Shown: positions 49,893-58,759 of the stretch, piece after piece | How positions within the stretch are numbered: position 1 is the stretch's first letter | Layout of the letters: every line of letters starts with the position of its first letter | Assembly (NCBI RefSeq): GCF_900070365.1 | Contig: NZ_LN850107.1 | Coordinates: 372,001-436,000 of the forward strand | Direction: 5' to 3' | DNA: 64,000 nt | DNA from: Alloactinosynnema sp. L-07 | GTDB taxonomy: Bacteria > Actinomycetota > Actinomycetes > Mycobacteriales > Pseudonocardiaceae | The notes under the pieces: generated by a model | The model's database searches: none | What the model was told of the DNA's origin: nothing | Seen by the model: the letters and a program-made list of their open reading frames with translations, nothing else | Program-made: the position numbers and the translations under genes

Positions 49893-51239
49893 CTACACCG
49901 AGGTCCGGAACCTGGCTCGCAGGGCGTCGACCAGCACGAACGCGACCAGCGTGACACCGAGGACCGGCAGCGCCCAGCCGATCGCGCCGACCACGACGAC
50001 CGCCGCGACCAGCACCGGGACCGGCACCTGCCGCCACATCGGTTCCGGGGCGGCCGGGAGCCCGCCGCCGGTCGGCCGCCTGCGCCACCACATCCGGTAG
50101 CCCAGGACCAGCAGCGCCAGCGCGCCGATCGCCAGTAGGGCCAAGGCGAGCCGGTTGACGGGGCCGAACAGGGTGCCGCTGTGGGCCTGCACGCCCAGGG
50201 TCGTCAGCTTGGCCAGCAGCGGGAAGTCGTCCCAGCCCTGGCGGGCGGTGACCTCGGCGGTGTACGGGTCGACCGCGATCGTGGTCTTGCGGATCGGCAG
50301 TCCTTCCTCGGTCTCCGCGATCTTGAGCGGCTTGGTGGCCGCGGGGGCGGTGGTGATCGTCAGCTGCCCGGTCAGGCCCTCTGACCTGGCCACCGTCAGC
50401 GCCCGGTCCAGCCCGATCGCCTCGCCTGCTGCCTCCACGCTCGGCGCCTTCAGGCTCGGTGACTTGGCGTCCAGCGCCGCGATGGCCGAGTCGAACCGGG
50501 CGCCCGCGTAGTTCGACCAGGTCAGGCCGGTGGCGCTGATCCCGAGCAGCCCGATCGCCAGCCACAGCCCGAGCACGCCGTGCCGCGACCGAGTCTTCGC
50601 CTGAGGTGACCCGGTCGTGGCAGGCAGCAGCAGCGCCTTCGCGGTCCGCTTGCGCCGCCTGCCGATCCACAGCACGAGGCCGCCGAGCACCACGAACGGC
50701 AGCCAGCTCGCCACGAACTCCGCGTACAGCCTGCCGATGTCGCCCAGGTGCAGATTTCCGTGCAGCTCACGCAGCCACACCTGTGCGGGCGGGCGGTTGT
50801 TCACCGTGACCAGGTCGCCGCTGACCTTCGCGGTGTACGGGTCGACGTAGACGGTCAGCGTCTCGGTGCTGAAGTGGTCGGCGCCGTGGGCTAAACCGGG
50901 CGCGTCGAGCACGACCTGCGTGGTCCGCTCCGGGTCGCTGGGCACGATCACCGACTTGACCTTGCCCTCAGGTTGGCTCGCCAGGGCGGCGTTCACCTGC
51001 TCCTCCAGCGGACGCACCGGTCCGCTCGCGGACTCGACATAGAGCTTGTCGCCGTAGAGCAGGTCGTTGATCTCGGGCGTGAAGGCGTAGAGCAGGCCGG
51101 TGAAGGCCAGCACCGCGAGGAACGGCGCGATCATGAGCCCGGCCAGGAAGTGCACGCGGCGGGCCAATGCCCACAGTGGACTCTTCGGGCGCGGGGGGTC
51201 CGATTTCGGTGGGGCGACGTCGGTATCGATCGTGGTCAT
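49893..51239 (-). CDS. PepSY-associated membrane protein
   Basis: The 448-residue protein has four main membrane segments: LAGLMIAPFLAVLAFTGLLY, FVASWLPFVVLGGLVLWIG, GVLGLWLAIGLLGISATGL and LALALLAIGALALLVLGYRM, plus two near the C-terminus. PepSY-like loops occur outside (LTVYVDPYTAKVSGDLV and TTIAVDPYTAEVTARQGWDD), and HGNLHLGDIGR holds conserved histidines. Such proteins belong to iron-siderophore reductase or copper-uptake contexts. A small His-containing membrane protein lies upstream on the same strand. Confidence 0.88.
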   Translation of the reverse strand: MTTIDTDVAPPKSDPPRPKSPLWALARRVHFLAGLMIAPFLAVLAFTGLLYAFTPEINDLLYGDKLYVESASGPVRPLEEQVNAALASQPEGKVKSVIVPSDPERTTQVVLDAPGLAHGADHFSTETLTVYVDPYTAKVSGDLVTVNNRPPAQVWLRELHGNLHLGDIGRLYAEFVASWLPFVVLGGLVLWIGRRRKRTAKALLLPATTGSPQAKTRSRHGVLGLWLAIGLLGISATGLTWSNYAGARFDSAIAALDAKSPSLKAPSVEAAGEAIGLDRALTVARSEGLTGQLTITTAPAATKPLKIAETEEGLPIRKTTIAVDPYTAEVTARQGWDDFPLLAKLTTLGVQAHSGTLFGPVNRLALALLAIGALALLVLGYRMWWRRRPTGGGLPAAPEPMWRQVPVPVLVAAVVVVGAIGWALPVLGVTLVAFVLVDALRARFRTSV

Positions 51240-51314
51240 GGCAACTCCAAAGTCTGATGGGAAAGGGCGCGCGGCAACGGCACCGGAGTGCGGGGCACGC
51301 GGCTGGGAGAGAGT

Positions 51315-51854
51315 TCAGACAGTGGAGAAAGGCGGACCGCGCAACACAACGGCGTGGCGCAGCAAGGCGACGCGGGCCAGCGCGGACGCGTCCACGAAGG
51401 CCGGACGCGCGACCGGACGATCATCCGGTTCGACACCGACCAGACACAGCGTCCGCCACAGTCGCCGCAGCCCGGCGAACACCTGGCGTTCGCCGCGGCG
51501 GATCCACCACGCGAGCCCGACGGTGGCCGCGGCGTGCGCCAGCAGCATGGCCGGGCCTGGGGTCACGGCGCTGGACGAGCCGTGACCAGGGTGCGCGGCG
51601 CCCGACATCAGGGTGAGCGTCACGTGGGTGCTCAGCTGCCCGGCCGCCAGCAGCGCGGCGATCGCGGGGAACCGGCGCTCGCGGACCGTCATCAGCCAAC
51701 TGGGCAGCAAGAGCAACGCCGCGGCGGTGGTGATCCCGGGGCCGGACCAGGCGCCGCCCGCGACGACGTGCCCGACGGCGCCCGCGGCGAGGGCGCAGAC
51801 AAGGGTGATCGCGGTGCGCTTGCCGCGCGCCGGAACCCGCCCCCCACTCGCCAC
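51315..51854 (-). CDS. Small membrane protein with HPGH motif
   Basis: The 179-residue protein has about four membrane segments (TAITLVCALAAGAVGHVV, ITTAAALLLLPSWLMT, AIAALLAAGQLSTHVTLTLM and AMLLAHAAATVGLAWWI) and a loop AHPGHGSSS between the third and fourth. Basic, soluble residues end the chain. Histidine-bearing loops and the neighbouring PepSY gene suggest metal handling, but I do not recognise the family. GTG 51854 is chosen; the frame is open to 52142 but that extension is not protein-like. Confidence 0.65.
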   Translation of the reverse strand: MASGGRVPARGKRTAITLVCALAAGAVGHVVAGGAWSGPGITTAAALLLLPSWLMTVRERRFPAIAALLAAGQLSTHVTLTLMSGAAHPGHGSSSAVTPGPAMLLAHAAATVGLAWWIRRGERQVFAGLRRLWRTLCLVGVEPDDRPVARPAFVDASALARVALLRHAVVLRGPPFSTV

Positions 51855-52041
51855 GCCCGGTCCTTTCGCCCTTGTTCGGGAGAGAGTAGCTGGTAGAGGG
51901 CGCCCATCCCAGGCCGTAGGGACAGGTTCACACGACGTCACCAGCGCGGCTCGAGTCAAGCCCGATAGGGGCTCGCCTGCCCGGGACAGACATTCGGTGA
52001 ACACTTCGTAGGGGGCTGGATCGGTGGTCGAGAGGCTCGTT

Positions 52042-53565
52042 ATGAACGACACCATGACCCGACTGCAACGACGGACCTTCCTCATCGGCGGTCTAGCGAG
52101 CGCCGGCGCCACCATGCTCACGGCGAGCACCGCATCCGCCATCGCCTACCCCTTCACCCTCGGCGTCGCCTCCGGCGAACCCGTGGCCGACGGCTTCGTG
52201 ATCTGGACCCGCCTCGCCCCGAACCCGCTCAACGCCGACGGGCTCGGCGGCATGTCCAGCGCCAACGTCGCCGTCGAGTGGCAGATCTCCACCGACCAGT
52301 ACTTCACCAGCCTGGCCGCGTCCGGCACCTTCACCGCCACGCAGGCATGGGCGCACAGCGTCCACGTCGAGGTCACCGGCCTGCAGCCGGGCCGCGACTA
52401 CTGGTACCGCTTCCGCGCCCTCGGCCACATCTCGCAGGTCGGGCACAGCAAGACCGCGCCCGCCGTCGGTACCGGGAGTTCGCTGAAGATGCTGTTCGCG
52501 TCCTGTTCGCACTACGAGGCGGGCTACTTCACCGCCTACCGCAGGATGGCCGAGGAGAACCCGGACCTGATCCTGCACCTGGGCGACTACATCTACGAGG
52601 GCGGCGCGGGCGGTTCGGGCGTGCGCACCCACCAACCCTCCGGCGAGATCACCAGCCTGGCCAACTACCGCGTCCGGCACGCGCTCTACAAGCGCGACGT
52701 CGACCTGCAGGCCGCGCACGCCGCCGCGCCGTGGGCCGTGGTGTGGGACGACCACGAGGTCGAGAACAACTACGCCGCCATGATCCGCGAGAACTCCACG
52801 CCCGCGGGCGACTTCACCGCCCGCCGCGCGGCGGCCTACAAGGCGTACTACGAGCACATGCCGCTGCGGTCCCCGCAGCTCCCGGTCGCGCAGAACCTGC
52901 AGCTCTACCGCCGCCTGCGCTGGGGCAGCCTCGCCACGCTGCACATGATCGACACCCGCCAGTACCGCGACGACCAGGCCTGCGGCGACGGCACCAAGCT
53001 CTGCCCGGCCGCCGACGACCCGGCCCGCACGCTGACCGGCGCCGCCCAGGAGTCGTGGCTGCTCAACGGAATGGCGCAGAAGCTGGGCACGTGGGACCTG
53101 ATCGGCCAGCAGGTGTTCTTCGCCCAGAAGCTCGCCGCGGCCGACGGCTCCAAGAGCATGGACAGCTGGGACGGCTACACCGCCAACCGCGGCCGCGTCC
53201 AGAACGGCTGGGACGCGCAGGGGCTCAAGAACACCGTCGTGCTCACCGGTGACGTGCACCGGTCTTGGGCAAGCAACCTCATGCAGAACTACACGACGCA
53301 GAACCGGATCATCGGCACCGAGCTGGTCACCACGTCGATCACCTCGGGCGGGGACGGCAACGCCGCCGACACCGGCCTGTCGAGCCTCAACCCGCATGTG
53401 AAGTTCTACAAGAACCAGCGCGGCTACGTCCGCACCGTCGCCACCCCGACCGAGATGACCGTGGACTTCCGGGTCCTGGACAAGGTGACCGTGCGCGACT
53501 ACCCGATCAAGACCGCCCAGAGCTACGTGATCCAGGCGGGCAACCCCGGCCTGCAGACCCCGTGA
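52042..53565 (+). CDS. phoD: PhoD-family alkaline phosphatase/phosphodiesterase (Tat-exported)
   Basis: The 507-residue precursor has a twin-arginine leader (LQRRTFLIGGLASAGATML). The metal-binding core shows CSHYEAGYFTAYRR, LHLGDYIYEGGAGGSG, WAVVWDDHEVENNYA and the late LTGDVHRSWASNL. PhoD enzymes use iron and calcium to release phosphate from phosphate esters, including teichoic acid, outside the cell. ATG 52042 follows GAGAGG by six bases. The following secreted protein starts on its stop codon, so the two are coupled. Confidence 0.94.
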   Translation: MNDTMTRLQRRTFLIGGLASAGATMLTASTASAIAYPFTLGVASGEPVADGFVIWTRLAPNPLNADGLGGMSSANVAVEWQISTDQYFTSLAASGTFTATQAWAHSVHVEVTGLQPGRDYWYRFRALGHISQVGHSKTAPAVGTGSSLKMLFASCSHYEAGYFTAYRRMAEENPDLILHLGDYIYEGGAGGSGVRTHQPSGEITSLANYRVRHALYKRDVDLQAAHAAAPWAVVWDDHEVENNYAAMIRENSTPAGDFTARRAAAYKAYYEHMPLRSPQLPVAQNLQLYRRLRWGSLATLHMIDTRQYRDDQACGDGTKLCPAADDPARTLTGAAQESWLLNGMAQKLGTWDLIGQQVFFAQKLAAADGSKSMDSWDGYTANRGRVQNGWDAQGLKNTVVLTGDVHRSWASNLMQNYTTQNRIIGTELVTTSITSGGDGNAADTGLSSLNPHVKFYKNQRGYVRTVATPTEMTVDFRVLDKVTVRDYPIKTAQSYVIQAGNPGLQTP

Positions 53566-54779
53566 ACGGACTGAGCATGCGCAAACTCCTGACCACAGCG
53601 GCTCTCGTCGCCGCTGGATCCGTGGCGTTCGTGGGCACGGCGGTCGCGGACGGCACGATGACGTGGACGACCGCCAACACCACCGCCACCGGCGACCAGG
53701 ACAACTCCGCCGTCGCGTCCGTCCGCACCGGCTACACGGCCGTGGTGTGGGAGGACGACCGCGACACCACCAACCCGGCCGACAACCTGCGCAGCGACAT
53801 CTGGCTGCGCCTCTACCAGGACGGCGTCTCGCTGTACGAGAAGAAGCTGTCCGCGGGCGGCACCGGCAACTGGCGCCACGTCCAGCCGGACGTGTCGCTG
53901 CACGAGAGCGGCGTCGCGGTCGTCACCTGGGCCGAGGACCCCGACGGCAACGGTGTCTTCCAGATCGCCGTGCGCGAGGTGAACACCGCGGGCACCGTCA
54001 CCGGGTCGGCCACGGCGAACGCCAACTCGGCCGGGCAGCAGACCGTGCCGTCGGTCGCCGCCGACCCCGACGGCACCGGCTTCGCGATCGCCTTCGAGGA
54101 CAAGCAGAGCACCACCCCGTCGACGGTCCGGCTGTCGGGCTACGCGTCGATCACGTCCAAGTCCTACGAGGTCCAGGTCCACGCCGCGGGCGGCACCCAC
54201 CAGCGCCCGGACGTGGCCATAGGCGCGGCCCAGAACGCGATCGTCGTCTGGGACGAGGACGGCGACGCCAACGGCTCGTTCAACGTCGCCCGCAAGAGCT
54301 TCACCTCGGCGGGCGCGGTCAAGCTGGCCCAGGCGGTGGCCAACGTCAACGCGGGCGGCCAGCAGCGGCGGGCATCGGTGGCGGCCAACTTCAACGGCGA
54401 CTTCGTCGTGGGCTGGGAGACCGACCACACCGGCGTCGCCCAGATCGGTATCCGCTCGTTCTCAGCGACCGGCGTGGCGGGCCCGGAGACGCTGGTGCCT
54501 GGCGCCGACCCGCAGGTCGGCATCGACGACCAGCGCGCCGCGGCGGTCGGCTGGGCTGAGGCCCAGGACATCCTCGTCCAAGGTCTCAACGTCGACGGCA
54601 CCACCACGGGCAGGCACCCGCGCACCCGGGTCAACGCCACGGTGACCGGGCGGCAGGACGAGCCCGCGCTGACCGTGGACCCGTGGGGCCAGATCGTCAT
54701 GGCCTACACCGACGACAACGACGGCAACCTGTTCGACCAGGTCTACCTGGGCACCGGGATCACCAACAGCACCTGGTGA
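53562..54779 (+). CDS. Secreted beta-propeller-like protein coupled to phoD
   Basis: The 405-residue protein has a signal peptide (MRKLLTTAALVAAGSVAFVG...AVADG). The mature region repeats a unit of about 50 residues with the pattern Q/D-x-x-P-x-V-A...G-x-x-V-x-W-E-D (VAVVTWAEDPDGNGVFQIAV, NAIVVWDEDGDANGSFNVA, DFVVGWETDHTGVAQIGI). This looks like a six- or seven-bladed propeller. GTG 53562 overlaps the phoD stop; ATG 53577 is the alternative start. A role with PhoD in phosphate scavenging is inferred from coupling. A hairpin follows. Confidence 0.8.
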   Translation: MNGLSMRKLLTTAALVAAGSVAFVGTAVADGTMTWTTANTTATGDQDNSAVASVRTGYTAVVWEDDRDTTNPADNLRSDIWLRLYQDGVSLYEKKLSAGGTGNWRHVQPDVSLHESGVAVVTWAEDPDGNGVFQIAVREVNTAGTVTGSATANANSAGQQTVPSVAADPDGTGFAIAFEDKQSTTPSTVRLSGYASITSKSYEVQVHAAGGTHQRPDVAIGAAQNAIVVWDEDGDANGSFNVARKSFTSAGAVKLAQAVANVNAGGQQRRASVAANFNGDFVVGWETDHTGVAQIGIRSFSATGVAGPETLVPGADPQVGIDDQRAAAVGWAEAQDILVQGLNVDGTTTGRHPRTRVNATVTGRQDEPALTVDPWGQIVMAYTDDNDGNLFDQVYLGTGITNSTW

Positions 54780-54784
54780 GCTGA

Positions 54785-54814
54785 GGCGGGCGCGGCCCTC
54801 GGGCCGCGCCCGCC
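54785..54814. terminator. Hairpin terminator after the phoD operon
   Basis: GGCGGGCGCGGCCC (54785-54798) pairs with GGGCCGCGCCCGCC (54801-54814). It lies between two convergent genes and can end both. Confidence 0.85.
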
Positions 54815-54823
54815 GCCTGTCGT

Positions 54824-55339
54824 CTAGAGGAACATGGATACGTTGTCGGCGAACCGCTGCCACACCTCGCGCGCCGCGCCACTGGAGACCGTCAGCGACG
54901 CCGACAGCGACCACGGACCCCACGCCCGAACGTCCAGCTCATAGCCGTACGGCGCCCGCACGAACGTGAAGGTGATGTAGCGGCCCGCGCCCTCGACATG
55001 TCCTGGCAGCGAGCGGAACGTCCAGCTGGTCGGCGTCCGGTCGACCACGAGGACCGGGTTCGTCGTGCCGAACAAGCCCAGTCCCGGCACCGAGTACAGC
55101 TCGCACCGGCCTCCGACATGGGGCAGGTAGCGGCAGTCGGAGTCGAAGGGGAAGTACACGGTCAGGCGGTTCGCCACGGTCGCCGCCAGCTCCTCGGAGC
55201 TGCCGACCCGCTCGACGAACAGGTCGTAGCGATAGTGGTAGGACAGATCGTTCGGCTCGGCCGACGCGGGCGCGGCGGTGGTGGAGACCAGGGCGGCCAG
55301 CAGGGCGAGCACCGAGAAGACACGTCTAGTGACGGACAC
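54824..55339 (-). CDS. Small secreted protein of unknown function
   Basis: The 171-residue protein has a signal peptide ([20 protein letters not shown]...ASAEP). The mature 140 residues contain two cysteines ([19 protein letters not shown]), likely a disulfide, and beta-rich strands ([38 protein letters not shown]). I do not recognise the family; it might be a lectin-like or single-domain binding protein. GTG 55339 follows GGAGAG by four bases. It is divergent from ndk. Confidence 0.75.
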   Translation of the reverse strand: MSVTRRVFSVLALLAALVSTTAAPASAEPNDLSYHYRYDLFVERVGSSEELAATVANRLTVYFPFDSDCRYLPHVGGRCELYSVPGLGLFGTTNPVLVVDRTPTSWTFRSLPGHVEGAGRYITFTFVRAPYGYELDVRAWGPWSLSASLTVSSGAAREVWQRFADNVSMFL

Positions 55340-55477
55340 TGCACTCTCCGTTCCGTAGGGATGCCCACCGTGACCCCACACCGGGGCGCACGGCAAGTGG
55401 TGCCACCGGACCGGGTTACCCTCCTCACACGCACGTGTCGTGCGATCGAAAATCCCCATGAAGGAGTAGGGAAAGCC

Positions 55478-55657
55478 GTGAGTGAGCGCACCCTGGTTCT
55501 GGTCAAGCCCGACGGTGTGAGCCGTGGCCTGGTCGGCGAGGTCATCTCCCGAATCGAACGCAAGGGCCTGACCCTGTCGGCGCTCGAGCTGAAGAACGTC
55601 GACCGCGGGACCGCCGAACAGCACTACGCCGAGCACGACGGCAATCTCTTCTGCTGA
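55478..55657 (+). pseudogene. ndk: Nucleoside diphosphate kinase, truncated by prophage integration
   Basis: The frame starts [20 protein letters not shown] and keeps family sequence through [11 protein letters not shown], then ends after four alien residues (NLFC). Normal ndk is about 136 residues; the active-site His (near residue 117) and nucleotide pocket are absent, so this copy cannot make an enzyme. The rest should lie at the far prophage end, outside the window. AAGGAG lies upstream of GTG 55478. ndk supplies NTP and dNTP balance, so its loss or compensation is of interest. Confidence 0.9.
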
Positions 55658-55660
55658 CTT
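55631..55660. other. Probable attL junction in ndk
   Basis: ndk homology ends within GAGCACGACGGC (55631-55642); beyond it, AATCTCTTCTGCTGA is not ndk. The serine recombinase gene begins 75-90 bases downstream. The crossover core therefore lies about 55640-55650. The matching attR is outside the window. Confidence 0.7.
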
Positions 55661-55734
55661 AGGTTCAGCTGCACATTCCCCTTCCTTGTGAGTTTGCGTG
55701 GAGGTGGGGCCTACGACAAGATAGGTTGTGCAGT

Positions 55735-57183
55735 ATGGGGCGATTGGCTAGGGCCCGAATGGCACGGGCAATCACTGAGGGGAAGCCGCTCCGGGCTGTG
55801 ATCTACGCCCGAGCATCAGCAGACAAGGCGAAGTCGGTCGAGGATCAAGCCGACGAGTGTGTCGAGTTCTGTGAAGACGAAGGTTTTGAGGTCGTAGAGA
55901 TCCTCCGTGAAAACGACCGGAGTGCGTCTCGATACGCCACCAAGGATCGTCCGAAGTTCGCACGCGTGTTGCGGCTGATGCGCGCGGGTTCCATCGACAT
56001 CTTGGTTACCTGGGAGAACAGTCGCGCGCAGCGCGAGTTGAAGGTCTACGTCAACCTCCGCGAGATGTGCGAAGAGTTCGACGTGCTGTGGGCTTACGGT
56101 GGCAGCGTCTATGACATGCGTGACCCGGCTGATAGGAAGGCGACGGCCCAGGACGCAGTGAACTCGGAGGCGGAATCCGACAACATCTCAGGCAGGGTGT
56201 CGCGAGGTGTAAGGAAACGCGCGAAGAGTGGACTCTGGCACGGCCCATTGCAGTATGGGTATCGGCGCGAATATGACAAGGATACCGGCGAAGTGATTCG
56301 TCAGGTGGTTGACCCGGCGACCGGCGCGATCGTTCGCGAGATCGTAGATCGCCTTCTGGCGGGTCATTCCGTCAACTCGGTTGTGAAGGAGTTGAACGGC
56401 CGGGGCGTTCCGTGTCCTCGGAGTGGGCAGTGGGGATCGAGCAAGGTGCGTCACCTGGCGTTGAATCCGGCCGTGGCGGGCAAACGGACCCACCATGGAT
56501 TGGTCATCGGCGATGGCCAGTGGCCCGCATTGATTACCGCTGGGGAGCAGGCGGCGCTGGCTCAGCTTCTTGGAGATCCCTCACGTCGGTCCAACAAGGA
56601 CGGCACTCGCGTCAAGCACCTGCTGTCGGGAATCGCGGTGTGCGACGTGTGCGATTCGCCGGTTGGCCGGATCACGGCTGCCGGGTTCGAGTCCTATGCC
56701 TGCCGACAGAGCCGTCACGTCGTGCGCCACAAAGCGCGGGTAGACGCGTTCGTGGTGGAAGCCCTGCTTGCATCCCTGGAGACGCCCGATGCGGTGGACG
56801 TTTTCAAGGTCGAGCAGTCCGACGTAACGGCGAAGGCAATTGACGAAGCTCGGACTCTTCGCTTGCGGCTGAACGACTTCTACAAGCAGGCGGCGCGTGG
56901 AGGTCTCTCGCCTGCGGGTCTGGCTGAGATCGAAGCGGAGCTGTTGCCGTCGATCGCAGCCGCAGAGCGGAAGGCTCAGCGCGCCTCTCTGCCCCCGGTG
57001 ATCGCGGATCTCGTGGGGGCACAGGCGCGCAGTGTCTGGGCCGACCTGGAGCTGACTCAACGGCGGTCAGTGATTCGAGCGGTCATGCGCCCACGCATCG
57101 CAAGGGTTGGCAAAGGTGGGCACATGCGCAACGCGATCGGCGTGAAGCCGAACTTCCTTACCCTGTCAGAGGGCGGCGCGTAG
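55735..57183 (+). CDS. Large serine recombinase (phage integrase)
   Basis: The 482-residue integrase has the resolvase catalytic domain with nucleophile Ser28 in AVIYARASADKAKS and the later ILVTWENSRAQREL. A recombinase domain (about 160-290) is followed by a zinc ribbon (IAVCDVCDSPVGRI...SYACRQSRHV) and a coiled coil (about 360-420). It carries out attP x attB integration, here into ndk. ATG 55735 is chosen; TTG 55726 would add three residues. It has its own hairpin terminator (57200-57230). Confidence 0.94.
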   Translation: MGRLARARMARAITEGKPLRAVIYARASADKAKSVEDQADECVEFCEDEGFEVVEILRENDRSASRYATKDRPKFARVLRLMRAGSIDILVTWENSRAQRELKVYVNLREMCEEFDVLWAYGGSVYDMRDPADRKATAQDAVNSEAESDNISGRVSRGVRKRAKSGLWHGPLQYGYRREYDKDTGEVIRQVVDPATGAIVREIVDRLLAGHSVNSVVKELNGRGVPCPRSGQWGSSKVRHLALNPAVAGKRTHHGLVIGDGQWPALITAGEQAALAQLLGDPSRRSNKDGTRVKHLLSGIAVCDVCDSPVGRITAAGFESYACRQSRHVVRHKARVDAFVVEALLASLETPDAVDVFKVEQSDVTAKAIDEARTLRLRLNDFYKQAARGGLSPAGLAEIEAELLPSIAAAERKAQRASLPPVIADLVGAQARSVWADLELTQRRSVIRAVMRPRIARVGKGGHMRNAIGVKPNFLTLSEGGA

Positions 57184-57199
57184 CCCGATCGTGGTTGGA

Positions 57200-57230
57200 G
57201 GCGCCCGGACCCGGTTACGGTTCGGGCGCC
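57200..57230. terminator. Hairpin terminator after the integrase
   Basis: GGCGCCCGGACC (57200-57211) pairs with GGTTCGGGCGCC (57219-57230) with one G-T pair and a seven-base loop, 17 bases after the integrase stop. Confidence 0.8.
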
Positions 57231-57247
57231 CCACGACCTGAGGTCGC

Positions 57248-57373
57248 CTACGGCGTGTTCAGCTTGGTCAGGGACGGTCGGAAGATCTCACGAAGACGAT
57301 CCTTCTGAGCAGGGCTCAGGCGGACCGCTCGGCCGATCGCGCGAGCCGCTTCGATGTCTTCCGGTCGGAGCAC
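57248..57373 (-). CDS. Small phage protein
   Basis: A 41-codon frame on the minus strand starts with GTG at 57371-57373 and reads MLRPEDIEAARAIGRAVRLS, then a helical, basic PAQKDRLREIFRPSL. In frame it is open to a CTG at 57403 that overlaps the holin stop, so a longer form of 51 codons is possible and would be coupled. It lies at the end of the late operon. The protein-like helical composition supports a real gene, but no family is recognised. Confidence 0.45.
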   Translation of the reverse strand: MLRPEDIEAARAIGRAVRLSPAQKDRLREIFRPSLTKLNTP

Positions 57374-57399
57374 GCTCCGACTTTCCAGGGACTCGGTCC

Positions 57400-57693
57400 T
57401 CAGCGGTCCACCTCATCCGGGTGTTCGGTGGTCGGCTGGACCGTGACCAGCGGGGTGCCGTCGTAGTCGCGCGGGTCGTCGAGCGGGGTGACGTGGCGCT
57501 CTGCGACGGCGACGCAGCCGAACACCGCGAGCAGGGTGACGATGGCGTTGATGGTGGCGGTGGTGGCGTCGCCTTGTGCGGTGGTGAAGAGTCCGGCGCC
57601 GACGAGTCCGTTGACGAGGGCGAGCAGGCCGCCGATGACGGCTCCGGCGATGCGGAGGGGGCGGGGGCGGCCGGTGGTGTCGGGCATGGTCAT
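57400..57693 (-). CDS. Holin-like membrane protein
   Basis: The 97-residue protein has two hydrophobic segments (IAGAVIGGLLALVNGLVGAG and TATINAIVTLLAVFGCVAVA) separated by a short TTAQGDATT turn, and a charged C-terminus (HVTPLDDPRDYDG...). This topology, next to the endolysin gene, fits a class II holin that permeabilises the membrane at lysis. GGAG lies eight bases before the ATG complementary to 57691-57693. Confidence 0.75.
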   Translation of the reverse strand: MTMPDTTGRPRPLRIAGAVIGGLLALVNGLVGAGLFTTAQGDATTATINAIVTLLAVFGCVAVAERHVTPLDDPRDYDGTPLVTVQPTTEHPDEVDR

Positions 57694-57707
57694 GGTGTTG
57701 TCTCCGT

Positions 57708-57824
57708 TCAGTCTTTGTGTTCGAGGTCTTCGAGGGCGTCGCGCACAGTGCGGTCGGCCGCGGCGAGCCGCCGCCAGGCGTGCCGGATGAGCAGCACGGC
57801 CGCGGCGAGCAGTAGGGCGGTCAT
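57708..57824 (-). CDS. Tiny membrane protein in the lysis cassette
   Basis: The 38-residue product has one membrane helix (MTALLLAAAVLLIRHAWRRL) followed by a charged helix (AAADRTVRDALEDLEHKD). Its ATG overlaps the endolysin stop (ATGA). The size and position between endolysin and holin suggest a lysis accessory, for example an anti-holin or spanin-like factor, but no family is recognisable. Confidence 0.55.
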   Translation of the reverse strand: MTALLLAAAVLLIRHAWRRLAAADRTVRDALEDLEHKD

Positions 57825-58498
57825 CGTCCGAGGAGGACGGCCCAGGTGCGTGGCCCGCAGATGCCGTCGGCGGCGAGTCCGGCGCGTTGCTGGAGGTAGC
57901 GGACGCGGGCTTCGGTCTTCGGCCCGAACTGGGCGTCGACGGTGAGTCGGGGCAGGGTCGGGTACCAGGCGTTGAGCACCCGCTGGAGTTCGGCGACGGC
58001 CGCCCCGGTGCTGCCCTTGCGCACGGTCGGCCGCGCACCCGGCGTGGGGGGCGGCGGCTTGCTGCCCGCCAGTCCCCACGGCTGTCCGCTGTCGTAGCCG
58101 CCCTGTGCGAGGGAGACCGAGATGTGGGTGTGGCTGATGTGGGGGTTGGTGCCGGTGTAGGTGCGCCAGGCCCAGCCGGAGGTCGGTGAGGCGATGCGGC
58201 GGGCGGAGATGACGTAGGCCCCGGCGCCGAGGGCGGGGTGGCCGGTGGCGCCGAGGTGGCGGACGTGTTCGGCGATGGTGAGGCCGATGCCGGTGTCGCC
58301 GCCGATTCCGGCGTCGGCGTCGAAGGCGCGCACGACCCCGATGCCGCGGTTGTCTTTGATCCAGGGGTTGTGGTCGGACTGGCGGGTGGCGTGGGCGGCG
58401 TCGCCGATCCAGCCGTCGCTGGTCTTGTCGCGGCCGGGCCACCGGGCGTTGATCTCGGCGCGGAGAACTTCGAGGGCGTGGGCGAGGCGGTAGGTCAT
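57821..58498 (-). CDS. Endolysin with peptidase (M15-like) and peptidoglycan-binding domains
   Basis: The 225-residue protein has an N-terminal peptidase domain with the metal-site residues in QSDHNPWIKDNRGIGVVRAF-DAD and PHISHTHISVSL. The C-terminus is a PG_binding_1 domain (VRKGSTGAAVAELQRVLNAW, then DAQFGPKTEARVRYLQQR and ADGICGPRTWAVLL). It cleaves cell-wall cross-links at phage release. The start overlaps the preceding stop (ATGA) and its own stop overlaps the next start, so three lysis genes are coupled. Confidence 0.87.
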   Translation of the reverse strand: MTYRLAHALEVLRAEINARWPGRDKTSDGWIGDAAHATRQSDHNPWIKDNRGIGVVRAFDADAGIGGDTGIGLTIAEHVRHLGATGHPALGAGAYVISARRIASPTSGWAWRTYTGTNPHISHTHISVSLAQGGYDSGQPWGLAGSKPPPPTPGARPTVRKGSTGAAVAELQRVLNAWYPTLPRLTVDAQFGPKTEARVRYLQQRAGLAADGICGPRTWAVLLGR

Positions 58499-58686
58499 GC
58501 GACCACCCACATGGCTTCATCGGCGCTCATGTGCGCCTCGGGGTTGTCGTCCTCGGCCGCGGCGAACCCGGAGATCTCGGATGGGTCGGAGACGTAGTCC
58601 TCGGCGAACACGGCGCCACCGAGCGGGTAGGCGCTTTCGGTGACGACCGGTTCGTTCGGGTCGGTGGTGTTGGGGTTGTCGGACAT
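58495..58686 (-). CDS. Small acidic phage protein
   Basis: The 63-residue product (MSDNPNTTDPNEPVVTESAY...) is acidic and Pro/Asp-rich, without a membrane segment. GGAGG lies 11 bases before the ATG complementary to 58684-58686; a GTG four codons earlier is possible. It lies between the tail tip protein and endolysin with an ATGA overlap to the latter. Function unknown; such proteins are common between tail and lysis genes. Confidence 0.6.
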   Translation of the reverse strand: MSDNPNTTDPNEPVVTESAYPLGGAVFAEDYVSDPSEISGFAAAEDDNPEAHMSADEAMWVVA

Positions 58687-58759
58687 GGGTGAGCCCACCT
58701 CCTGGGGCTCGATTGGGTCGAGGCCCAGGGGTGGGCCGGTTGGGGTGGAACGAAAGGGG

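Noticed and set aside
55735..57183. Integrase as part of an IS607 or integrative plasmid
   Set aside because: Phage tail, holin and endolysin genes follow on the same element, so a prophage is the better explanation.
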